This document shows positions 1-10,356 of a stretch of 64,000 nucleotides of DNA, piece by piece. The notes below the pieces were generated by a model, which ran no database searches, was not told the origin of the DNA, and saw only the letters and a program-made list of their open reading frames with translations. Positions within the stretch are counted from its first letter, which is position 1, and each line of letters opens with the position of its first letter. A program made the position numbers and the translations under genes. The DNA comes from Paulownia fortunei. Its lineage: Eukaryota > Streptophyta > Magnoliopsida > Lamiales > Paulowniaceae. Location: positions 6,572,001 through 6,636,000 of the forward strand of contig CM033121.1 in the NCBI GenBank assembly GCA_019321725.1. Reading direction: 5' to 3'.

Positions 1-428
1 CATTCAAAATCTCAGTAAAAAATTTTGGAGGAAAAAGAAAAAGAGAGTATGAAAAAACCAAATAACTCATTTGACTTGAAAAATTTTATTACAAGGAGAA
101 GAGACATCGATTTTGAAATCGAACTTCCTAGTTGTCGTCACTCGAACTATTACGCTTCCACGTGGAGACAATCGCGCCGCGTGGTCAAAACTGATCAAAA
201 TCCTACAGCTCGATGAACCTCATTAATGGCGAACGCACAAACAGACAACTACATATCAGATTCACACTCCCTTAAATGCCCTTCACTCCTCTCCCCAACC
301 ACCACCTCTCCCACCATCAATTCTCCCCGACACCCCCCACCCCCACCCCCAATCCCACCTTTTCAAATTTATCCTTCAATCTTTTATCACACACTTGCTC
401 CAAAACCCATTACAAAATTTCCAAAAAA
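1..428 (+). promoter_or_regulatory. Upstream region and 5' leader of the lipid-transfer-protein gene
   Basis: This stretch lies directly upstream of the start codon at 429. From about 270 to 370 it is rich in C and CT with CCACC-type runs, as is common in plant 5' leaders. Short open frames here (for example 25-216) have no recognisable protein similarity and I do not call them genes. No convincing TATA box could be placed. Confidence 0.4.
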
Positions 429-2230
429 ATGGAGAAGAAAACAAGCACCAGGTTTTTGGCTATGCTCCTTTGCTTCGTGGTCCTTGGAATGACGGCAGGT
501 GCAGATGACTCGATAGCCAGCAAGTGTTCGGCGGAGTTCCAGAAGGTGACGCAGTGCCTGCCGTTCGTGACCGCGAAGGCGGCGGCACCGAGCAAGGACT
601 GCTGCGACTCCGTGACGGATTTGAAGGAGAGCGATCCGGCTTGCCTTTGCTACATAATCCAGCAGATCCATAACGGGTCGAACGCCGCCGTTAAGAGCAT
701 GGGCGTGCAGGAATCGCGCTTGCTCCAGTTGCCGTCTGCGTGTAAGCTGGCTAATGCTAGCGTCAGTGAATGCCCGAGTAAGGGTTCCTACTGTGTGTCT
801 CTCTTGGTGTATTAGTGTGTTTTCATCTATGTATGTATATCTGTAGGTTTTACATGCAAATACGGGTATGTTTCTGTCACTGGGTTCTTGATGGCAATGT
901 CAATATGCATAAGCTTCTGCGTGTGTATAGTGGTGTATTTGTGTGTGTGAAATGTACGTGCCTATATGTTTGTATACATGCAATTAAATGTATGAATCTA
1001 GTACTGTCTCTTGGAAATTCCAATGTATTGATCATGCATATCTACGGTTGAGGAAAAAGAAAACAAAAGAAAAGAAGCCCCAGTCGCAGGGAGGTTCTCT
1101 GTGTGTGTATGTGTGGTGTATTTGTGCGTGTTTTGCCTATAGATATACATGTGCGTCACCTATAAGTATTTGTATGTATCTATCCTGACCTTTCTGGTGT
1201 ACATATGCTTGCTGGCAACTTCAAAAGTATAATTAGTTGGCTAAACAGTGTAGTTATTCGGTCCACAAGGCAAATACTTCAATCTTGACTGTTAGTTAAT
1301 CTTGGTCTGGCTATTTGGAAAAGCACATTCCTATCCTGTCCCATATCATGGTATCCACAGTCATGGTTAGATCAAGCAATAATTTTATTCTTGAACACAC
1401 AATATAAATGTTTTCAATTTTTATTTTTTTAATTTTCAATATAATAAATTGTTGCTGGTAATTGGGAGGGATTTGGTTAAAATTTAAATTGTTGTTCTAA
1501 CTGATTTATATACTACACATGTCCCGTTCGTGAACGAAAAGTTGATGTCGCACTGTAAATCTATTATGTATGTGTGTCTGCTTATTATATCGATCATTTA
1601 TTTTAATTTGTGTTTCATCTCTCATGTCACATAAATGAATAAAAGATTTCCTGTCAATCTGCTATTGAATTGATTTCACATTGATGATTATTTTTTCCTT
1701 GAATGGTGGTACATAAACTAGATAAATTTGATGAGACTATAACTTTTTATGGAGAAAACATTCTGAATCCAAATATAAGCTGTAGATATGTGGAGAAAAT
1801 ATACATTGTACAAACTTTATTGCTAATTATTCACCAATTATGTAACTAGATACTAATGGTATGGCTCTCACAGATAGAGTTCCCTTAAATTGGTTCTTGT
1901 AGCTTAATGAGATCGTGTAAGAAAAAAAGGATTTCTTCTAGGTTCTCTATTTATGCAATGTTGAATTCAAATTCTCCCATTGTCACTAACTATCTGTATA
2001 GCTAAATTCTTTCTTTGCAATGTGCAGAGCTGCTGCACTTGCCTCCAAACTCCACTGACGCTGCTATCTTCACCAACACTTCCACCGCTACAACCACCAC
2101 CCCTGTCGCCACCCCGGGTACATCGTCGCCCACGACGGCTAGTAATGGATTTTGGCACAAGCCTCAACTTGCAGGATGCATAACCGTGGCCACGGCGATC
2201 TTCTTCCTCGCATTCCCCACGTCTTCATAA
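429..2230 (+). CDS. Non-specific lipid transfer protein, GPI-anchored (LTPG / YLS3-like)
   Basis: Two coding exons, 429-777 and 2028-2230, joined across a 1250-base GT-AG intron, give 183 residues. Seen: an N-terminal signal peptide (residues 1 to about 24, hydrophobic LAMLLCFVVLGM); the eight-cysteine motif at about C33, C43, C58-C59, C72-x-C74, C105 and C115; then a Thr/Ser/Pro/Ala-rich linker and a C-terminal hydrophobic tail (AGCITVATAIFFLAF) expected to signal GPI addition. The splice joins codon phase 1 and restores the family pattern ECPKLLHLPP, which supports the intron. Family knowledge: such proteins bind lipids in an all-helical four-disulphide fold and sit at the outer plasma membrane or cell wall, where they help export cuticular lipids. 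The start at 429 was chosen because the signal peptide follows at once; the in-frame ATG at 276 would put a Pro-rich segment in front. Length and domain order match the family. Confidence 0.93.
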
Positions 2231-2920
2231 ATGACTCGATCGAGTTTAGAAGGTTCCGTCGGCTTTGTTTTTCGTATCTATTCCTAGTCTTTTGATGGCT
2301 TAAACCATATTCAGCTTGCAATTTGTGTGTTCTTGAGTAATCGCTTCCCAATCTAGCCCTTTTTGTTAACTTGGAAACTGAATTACATTCCATTTAGATA
2401 TGCAAGTTGCTGCTGTGACGCTATTTTTGGCTACTTGCTTTGCAAAAAGTATTTATCCCATTTCCATCTCCAAAATTGAAATCAAAAACTGTTGAGTAAA
2501 GTTGCAGATAGTAAGGGAGAAAATATGTTATGGAGTACATATCAGTTGCTCATGTATTGTTTAATTGAAGGCTACTTGAGTTCAACCTGAAATTCATACT
2601 GTCTAATCAATTTGAGTGTCGGCGCAAGTTTAAGTAGCAAGGAAAAAATCAGTTAAAATCACAAGTTGGTGTTTTATCTTTTATTTTATAATTTATTTTT
2701 AAATGTGTAAAATAATTCTTTAAATAAATATTTAGTTATGGATTATATATACTTCATAAAGTGAAATATATGATGAAGCATGATGTGGTATTTCTTTGAT
2801 TGACTTCTCAAACTAGCTTAAACAAGCAAATAGTTCATGCCGGTTGTACGAATAAATGGTATCACAAACGATAAAGGGTGTTGAAATTTTTTTGATAATA
2901 ATCATCCGACGATCAAATCT

Positions 2921-3140
2921 GGTCTAGAGTTCAAGAAAATCAAAACAAAACTTGAAACCGTGAAGTTGTAAATTATTCAACATACCTCTAAATGAATGGA
3001 ATAAGGTGTATGCATAGATGTTAGAATAAGGGTCCAGAGTTCAAGAAAATCAAAACAAAACTTAAAACTGTAAAGTTATAAATGATTTAACATACCTCTA
3101 AATGAATGGAATAGGGAGTATGCATAGATGTTAGAATAAG
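2921..3140. repeat. Two-copy tandem repeat, 110-base unit
   Basis: Copy one spans 2921-3030 and copy two 3031-3140. Both begin with GGTC(T/C)AGAGTTCAAG and end with GATGTTAGAATAAG, with scattered substitutions between them. The period is exactly 110 with no net indel, so the duplication is fairly recent. No coding potential is seen. Confidence 0.93.
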
Positions 3141-3677
3141 GACTATGTTCTTATGTAGTATGACGCACACAATGATAATTGATAGACCTTGAGTGTTGAC
3201 CCATCTGACTGGGTCTATTTATGTCATTAGGTTTAAACGAAAATCGTGTCAATTTATACAATTGGCCCTAGATAACTATTGGCCCATCATACACTCACCA
3301 AAATAATAACTATAAACCAATTTGCTTTTTTAGGTGTGGATTAGAATTTTTCCTAGGGCCTCAGAAGTGGGTGTGGACTCATGGGTGTGGGCTATATTTT
3401 TCAAGTGGCCTCAAACACAAGAAATTTTCGAGGTGGCCTCAAACCAATCTAATTAGTATCGTTGTTCACACTTGGATGAAGCAAAACTATTAAGTGTTGA
3501 TTCTAAAGTCGGACCAATGGAACCATATAATGACTATGTAACCTTAAACCTTTTGTTTTTGAAGCACTTAACAAAAATAGCAAACATAATTATACATTTC
3601 CTCGCAACTTATCTCAAATGTATTTGAAAATTCATTTCAAATGAATTTTTAGATATGAAAGTCTATTGATAAAAAAA

Positions 3678-3925
3678 TTATGTGTTTGGTAATTATTTTT
3701 GAATGAACTTTTAAAATAAGTCATTTTTCAAAAGTTCATTTTAGAGAAATGAAAAATTATGACTTTTAAATTTATTTTCTTGCATTTATACTAAATAGGC
3801 ATAAAAGTACATTTCTACCAAACACTCAACAATACTTATAAGTATATTTTTTAAAAAAAATTCATATTAAAAAATTCATTTTATATATGAATTTTTATTT
3901 CAAAAACATTACCAAACATGCACTA
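3678..3925. mobile_element. MITE-like element with imperfect terminal inverted repeats
   Basis: The left end carries GTGTTTGGTAAT followed by TTTTTGAAT. The right end, read on the other strand, carries CATGTTTGGTAAT followed by TTTTTGAAA. The inside is AT-rich without an open frame. Short non-coding elements with such ends are usually derived from DNA transposons. Target-site duplications could not be fixed, so the family is unknown. Confidence 0.4.
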
Positions 3926-3964
3926 AGTCAATTTCCAAATTGTCCTAACAACGCCAACACACCA

Positions 3965-4020
3965 CTGAGTTTGGTCCATATCTATCTAGGCTCTGAGTTT
4001 GGTCCATATCTATCTAGGCT
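3965..4020. repeat. Perfect 28-base tandem duplication
   Basis: The 28-base unit beginning CTGAGTTTGGTCCATATC occurs at 3965-3992 and again at 3993-4020 without a mismatch. It is an isolated slippage or repair duplication with no coding content. Confidence 0.93.
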
Positions 4021-6089
4021 CTGTTTACTTTGAAGAATAAGCCTAGATTGAGTAAATAATACACTACAGCTTGATGTTTATCTTACATAATATAGACCCA
4101 ATATATAATGACAAACCCATTATTAATTTGAAAAAAATAGACTAAATGATGGATATGAATCTCATCCAATAGGTGAGATCAAATAATCTTAACGTGGCCC
4201 ATCAGTTTTACACATACTAAATTATCTATTTTATCCCTGAAATGCAATGTGAAATTACACCTAAATGCCCTTCTAACCACATAAAGATATCAGAAATACA
4301 GAGTTTTTTCTTCTTTTTTCTCACATAAACAATAGATGATATAGCGTTTATTTTGTATTCACATCCAACCCTTAATCAAGAAAATGATAATATTTAGAAT
4401 ATTTTTTAGATTTTAATTTGTGTACATGAAAAAAATTATTACATAGTACAAATAGTTTTGAAGGAAAAAGAGGAAAAGATGGGGGGACGGCGGTGCACTC
4501 ATGGCGCTGATGACCGGCAGCGATACAAGAAAATGAGAAATACAAAGAGGCGAAAAAACAGAAAAGACAGGAGAGAAATAAAAAATTGAAGAGAAAACAA
4601 GAGGAAGAAGAAGGACTCCTGGAAAGTACTGAAATGGCAGACCCAGAATCATAGAGAAGAAAAGAAAAGGCGAAAAAAAAAACAGAGAGAAAGACAATGA
4701 AAAAGGAAAAAGAATAAAATTAATAAGGATAATTTGATAAAATTACTTATTACTCACTCATTTAACCTATAATATAAACATTAGATTATATTTGATACAA
4801 ATATATCATTTTTATAATTTAACTACGTATACATAATATTTATTAAAATATTAATTTATATTTAATAATTAATTATATTTTTTTATCAATTATTTTATAT
4901 CACAACCTAAAAAATAAACTGCCAACACTAATAATTTACCTTAGAAAACAGCGCAGCTGGGTCCACAGAAAAGCCCAAGAAAGATCTGAGCTAGACTTAC
5001 TAAGGTTACCACCTTGGCGCCCTTTACACTTCGTTTCTCTTGTCCTTGAAATGCTCTTGGCCATGTCTTGCATAATCATTTGTCTCTCTCTGTTAGTGAG
5101 GTAAAGAGGTAATTCTTGGCGGGTCAAGACTCAATGTCATTGGATAAATCTAGGCTCACACGTGGGTTCTACAAATCATCAATTCCTATATTGTTAAAAA
5201 CTTTACATTTGATTATATACTAAAATTTATAGTTGATATCAATAATATAAATTATTATTTTTTAACTCTTCACAATCATTCAAGTGTTACATTTCGATCA
5301 TGTATTAACCCGCAACTTGGACATGAATCATGTGGTCAATAATTGTCACAAAGGAACACAGTACTCTCTCTAGTAAATTTAACAAGAGTGATTGTTGCTA
5401 CACAAACCAACAATTTTTTCTCTAGAAACCATTTTCTAAACTTTGATATTGATTGTAGGTGTGAAAATCGGTAATTGTGTTAAAAAAATTTAGCTGACAT
5501 TGACGGTATAATTTAATAAATCTTCACAAAATCTCAACATTATATTTCAATTGTGTACAGTGGCGGAGCTAGGAGGCCGGCGGCGGCAACAGCCATACGC
5601 TATTTTTAAGAGAAAATAATTTTCACCCCCTTAGTATTTATTGTCTGACTCCACCCCTTATTTTGTACATTGCATCAGGAGAGCAACAATTACTACTACA
5701 CAACCCAATACAACTGAAACCACATTATCAAACAACTATATAAAGACCTTCAACTTATAATTTCATAAGTCATTTGAAGGTAGGCACACGATATTATACT
5801 TTCTCATCACCTTAATAAAATTTTAAATTTTAATAAAAAAAATATCAAGAGACACAATGTTAAATTAAGTATTCATCAATTATTTCATGGTATTCAATTG
5901 CGCTCGAAAAAAAAATTTAACATCAAAAGGAATATGTTAGAATATTAATTACCTTTGACTTGCACCAACCACCTTTTTCACTTGTTGCATATATTTTATC
6001 TCTAAATCAATCTCGACGCAGTGAAAGAAAATTGCTCTATGGGGCTTATAATCCAATATCCATGCCTCCTCCCACCCCAAGCCCCAAGG

Positions 6090-6215
6090 TGATCGGCCCA
6101 TATTTAAGAGAATCATGAACTGATGGACAATGCGTGGCCCACAAATTAAGGCCCAACTTAACCACTGATCAGCATTGACTGCTTTTTCCTTTTTAGCGAG
6201 AAAACCCTTCAATGC
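6090..6215 (+). promoter_or_regulatory. Promoter with GGCCCA (site II type) elements and an AAACCCTT box
   Basis: Within 280 bases upstream of the zinc-finger gene there are GGCCCA or TGGCCCA motifs near 6094, 6134 and 6148, and AAACCCTT near 6203. In plants GGCCCA-type site II elements with a telo-box-like AAACCCT are typical of broadly expressed, growth-linked promoters and are bound by TCP factors. The elements are seen; the regulation is inferred. Confidence 0.5.
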
Positions 6216-6366
6216 TTACTCGAAAACTGTCTCTCTGTACTTTTCTCTTTTTGTAATTTGCCCTAGTGTCGATTCTCTCGCCTGCGGCCAAATCCTCGGA
6301 GCAAAGCAAAAGATATTCTCATTTTTCGGTTTTTCCCTCTAAATTAGACAACATTTCATTCTCGCC

Positions 6367-9300
6367 ATGTCTCAGGTAGTTTTAATTTATTAGTTCTTGG
6401 TTTTCTCCCGGTAATTTTATCCGATTTAGATTGTATTTTACTGTTCATTTACGCTTCTTGACTTGTGGCGATTTTGACCTTTGGAAGTTTCTGAAATGTT
6501 TAGAACTTATGGTTTTTTAAATTAAAAATTTATCTGTTACTGATGTGTGTTGATATAAAGTCACAATTAAGATCTATGTATTGAAAATAATTAATCTGGT
6601 AACTTTTTTGGAATTTTTTTTGGTTGTTCAGGTTGATAGCAGAAATTCTTCAGCTGCTAAACGTGCGCGAACGGATGGTATCATTTTCATCACCTTGATT
6701 ATTGATTCAACCATGGTTTTGTTTTTATGTCATAAATGCACCCGTTTTTTGTGCAAATAGAAAAATTAATCATATCTTGTGTACATTTCTCGTTTTGAGT
6801 ATTGAATAAATGCATATGGCTGTGTCACATCTATTGTGGTAACAGAATTCCCTGATCATAGTTGGTATTGTTTGAAAGTTGAGATGCCTGTATTGGATTA
6901 TTTGTGAAAACAATGCAGGATAATCTATTTAATTTGGCGGGTACAAGCAGTTTTAAACACTTGTCTAGTTAGTACTGTGTTAGGAATTTGTTGGGCACTT
7001 GAAATCATGTTTTCTTGTTGATAAGTGGTTGGAATTTGTAGATATTGTATCTGGTGTTTAGAAAATATGCATAATTTTGACACAGTGGTTTATGGATGCA
7101 CATTTTGCGCGCGTGAAATATCAAATTTGCATAATTAACATTTTGACTAGTGTGTGACAGGTGTGGATGACATATCTGACACCCTATAAATATGCATATA
7201 AGTAGGATATTACTGTGTTATTGGACGCTTAAGGTTTAAATGATTTTTCACTGTATAGTTGTTTGACAAGTGCCCTACTTGTATTGGTTATTTGTCAAAC
7301 GCGTTAAATATGGTTACGTATAACAGAATTGCTGATACGTGTCGAAAATTTTTTCATACTTAAATCATGAAAAACCACTCCGCTTGATTTATAAACATTT
7401 CCCAATGAAACTTGTGCACTGGTAAAGAAAATTATTAAGTATTGTGATGTATATTCATTTCCAGTGCCACCAGATGCCGTGCGAGTACAAAAATATGCAT
7501 TCACATTTCCTGATGTATTTAGGCGGCATTTCTTCTTGTTTTGTATAGGGAAAAATGGAAACTTCACTATTCAGAAGCATAGGTCCAATAATTCTCAATA
7601 ATGGATGATGCTTCTGTATGGTGGAGCTTCACATATATGGTTTTCCCTGTGGCTACCCTGTATTTTTTTTTTGTTGGTACTTAAATGATATATTGATTGC
7701 TCTGCACACTATCCAAAAGTTGCTCTCGTTCTTATATGGTATTTTAGTTTTACTTTAGATACATCATATAAACGACACAAGATTTTAGGATATGATTTTT
7801 CAAATTGGACTAAATTGTGGAAAAGCTCAAACGTGAGTTATGTCGCTTTCCTCTGTGATATTTGATTCATGCAGCTATACATCAGTTTCTGAAATATTAG
7901 CCTTGGTTCTGGCATTTATTCGAGCCTGTTGGGTTTGTAGGTGGCCGCAGGGAAGATGACTGGACCTGCCCTAGCTGTGGCAATGTAAATTTCTCGTTTC
8001 GGACAACTTGTAATATGCGCAACTGCACTCAGCCTAGACCTGCTGATCACAACTCTGTAAGAATTTGACATATTTAATTATGAATTTGTGAGAGTTTGCA
8101 AGATGTAAAGCTGGTTGTATTCGTTTTCATGAATCTAAGATTGTAATTTCTCACTTGGTTAAGTATTTTTTTTAAGTTATATATATATATATATATATGC
8201 TCTATAGCAAGATATATATTCTTTATCGTTTCAAGACTATGGAGATCATCTCTATTTATGCGTCCTCCCTCTTTGCCAAGAAAGAGAACATCACATCAAA
8301 GTTCATGGCGAAACTTCTCCATCATTATAGTTACATATAATGACAATACCATGTGCTCTTCAGGGTCTAGCATTTCATTCATCAAATAGGGATCATGTAC
8401 AACTTGTTACTTCTTAAATGTCTGCCTGTATCTGTTGAAATAGCCTTTTTTTGGAATATCACTCATTTTAATATTTGTACTTTTTCCTTTATTTGTTTTC
8501 ATCAATATCTTAAATTTTACGTGGTCTTTACCGGATCTGCTAACTGGAGTAACCTCTCTCTTTCAGAAATTTGCTGTCAAGCCAATGCAAGTTCCTCAGG
8601 GCTACTCATCTGCGGCTCCCTATTTAGGCTCTGGTGCACCCTCCTCAATGTATATGGGTGTACCTCCATATGGCTCTTCTCTATTCAATGGAACATCTAT
8701 GCCTACATATGATATGCCATTTTCTGGGGGTTCTGCATATCATTACAACTATGGAAGTCGTCTTTCTGGAGGCAGCCCGTATCGGCCCTTGCATTTATCT
8801 GCCCCCCTCCTTACGTAAATGGATCAATGATGGGAAATGGTATATTCTCTCTCTTAATATTTTGTTGGGTCCAACTTACCTATTATAACAGCAGCAGTAG
8901 TTTCTTAAAATGCATGCTCCCAGTTGTTAACGTCCATACTTTATGATGGTATCTTTTTCATATGGCATCTTCAAATATTGTTATTTTTGTTTGACTGAAT
9001 GTTCCTGTGTGTCTTCCCACCTTGTAGGTGGGATGTATGGTGTGCCACCTCTCATGGATCGATATGGCATGGGTTTGCCTATGAGCCCTGCTATGGTAAG
9101 TTCTCAATGTTAAAAGTTCCAAGCAGTTTACCCTCTGGGTCATTAATGTGTTTCTGGTGCTTATTTGCACGGATCTTCTACTACTAACCATGTGGTATCA
9201 TATCCTACATGATGATTAAAAGTGTTTTGTTTTTTTAACCTGTTTGTTCCTAAAAAAAATCAGCTTTGTTGTTTCCACATTATAAAATGATTACGCTTCT

Positions 9301-10356
9301 TCTACTTACTTGGGAAATTAGTCTTTTATACATGATTTTTAACTTGATTGTCATGTGATTGTTATTGAGCACAGGGTCCAAGATCCGGATTTTTCCCTGA
9401 TGAGAAATCACAGAAGAAAGCTAGTGGTATGCAATTTCTCTTGTGTATTCTAAATCTCTCTTTTTGTATGAATTACTAATTGTTTTTGTGCTTTGGTAGA
9501 TGGAACTCGTGACAATGACTGGTCGTGTCCCAAATGTGGCAATGTCAATTTTTCATTTAGAACAGTTTGCAACATGAGGAAGTGCAACACACCTAAGCCT
9601 GGATCTCAGGTTTGAATTTCTACCTTTTGGTGTTCCACGCCTAAAGTTTTGAAATGTGTCATCATGAAACTGTTTACAACCATATTGCATCTGCCTATGC
9701 TGGGATACATCCTCCTTAGTCACAAGTTTAGGATTGAATCGATATATTGGTTTTAAAAGTTTACTTGATTTGGAACTCTTTAGTTTCAAAATATGTTCTG
9801 AATGTTTTTTTATGATCAATGCAGGGTGCCAAATCAGGCAAGAATTCAAGTAAGTATTATTCACACATATAGTTTCCTTTACACCGCAAAATAAAGATTT
9901 AAGCTTTCTTTTCGATAAGTATAATTATACTTGTAATATCGTGATTTAGAACCAGACATGCCGGAGGGAAGCTGGAAGTGTGAGAAATGCAACAACATAA
10001 ACTATCCTTTCAGGACCAAGTGTAACAGACAGAACTGTGGTGCTGACAAACCTTCTGAGACAACAAAGTCTCCACCAGAAGCAGCTGATGAAAATGATCA
10101 GGTCTGTTGTGTGATATTTTTATACTGTATGACACTTCCCTTAGAATTGTTTATTTCTTTAGGTCCTCTGTATCTATGTAACGAAAAAAACTCTATAAAT
10201 ACTCAAAGTTTCAATTTATGTGTGAGGATTTACTTTTCATGGCAATTACTGATATTATTCTTCTTTGATTCTTTAAGTGCTTGCCTGTGCATTTCTTTCC
10301 TCAATTTTGTATGTGCCTTTTCATTTATTAATTCCTGTTGTCTAATGTTCCAGTGA
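6367..10356 (+). CDS. Triple RanBP2-type zinc-finger protein, At1g67325-like, with apparent frameshift in exon 4
   Basis: Ten coding exons: 6367-6375, 6632-6677, 7941-8056, 8567-8839, 9028-9095, 9375-9426, 9500-9609, 9825-9849, 9950-10101, and a last one starting at 10354 that supplies only the stop TGA. All junctions are GT-AG with matching phases. The product starts MSQVDSRNSSAAKRARTD and has three zinc fingers of pattern W-x-C-x2-C-x10-C-x4-C, in exon 3 (DWTCPSC), exon 7 (DWSCPKC) and exon 9 (SWKCEKC), plus a Gly/Ser/Pro/Tyr-rich linker in exons 4-5. RanBP2-type fingers with the N-F/Y-x-F-R core bind single-stranded RNA, so a nuclear RNA-binding or splicing role is likely. Odd point: the exon 4 frame hits TAA at 8816-8818. 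One missing C in the run at 8802-8807 explains this, because the original frame resumes and stays open to the end. Either an assembly error or a recent lesion. Confidence 0.9.

Larger units (their letters stand above)
2231..6366. other. Intergenic region with repeats
   Basis: About 4.1 kb without a supported gene. It begins with the 3' flank of the lipid-transfer-protein gene. It holds a 110-base tandem repeat (2921-3140), a MITE-like element (about 3678-3925), a 28-base tandem repeat (3965-4020), a purine-rich stretch (about 4450-4720) whose antisense frame is low complexity, and at about 5558 a TGGCGGAGCTAGG motif of the kind often seen at ends of plant repeats. A minus-strand frame at 4936-5127 looks vaguely protein-like but matches nothing I know. 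The last 280 bases are the promoter of the next gene. Confidence 0.6.

Noticed and set aside
25..216. Plus-strand frame upstream of the lipid-transfer gene
   Set aside because: Short, no similarity, located in promoter or leader sequence.
387..671. Minus-strand frames opposite the lipid-transfer gene
   Set aside because: Shadows of exon 1, whose eight-cysteine motif decides the strand.
4413..4697. Minus-strand Phe/Ser/Leu-rich frame
   Set aside because: It is the complement of a purine-rich tract; biased composition and no domain.
4936..5127. Minus-strand frame with protein-like composition
   Set aside because: No family recognised, no supporting splice sites or neighbouring exons; could be a relic but evidence is too thin.
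9553..9864. Minus-strand frame of 103 codons in the zinc-finger gene
   Set aside because: Shadow of exon 7 and neighbouring introns.
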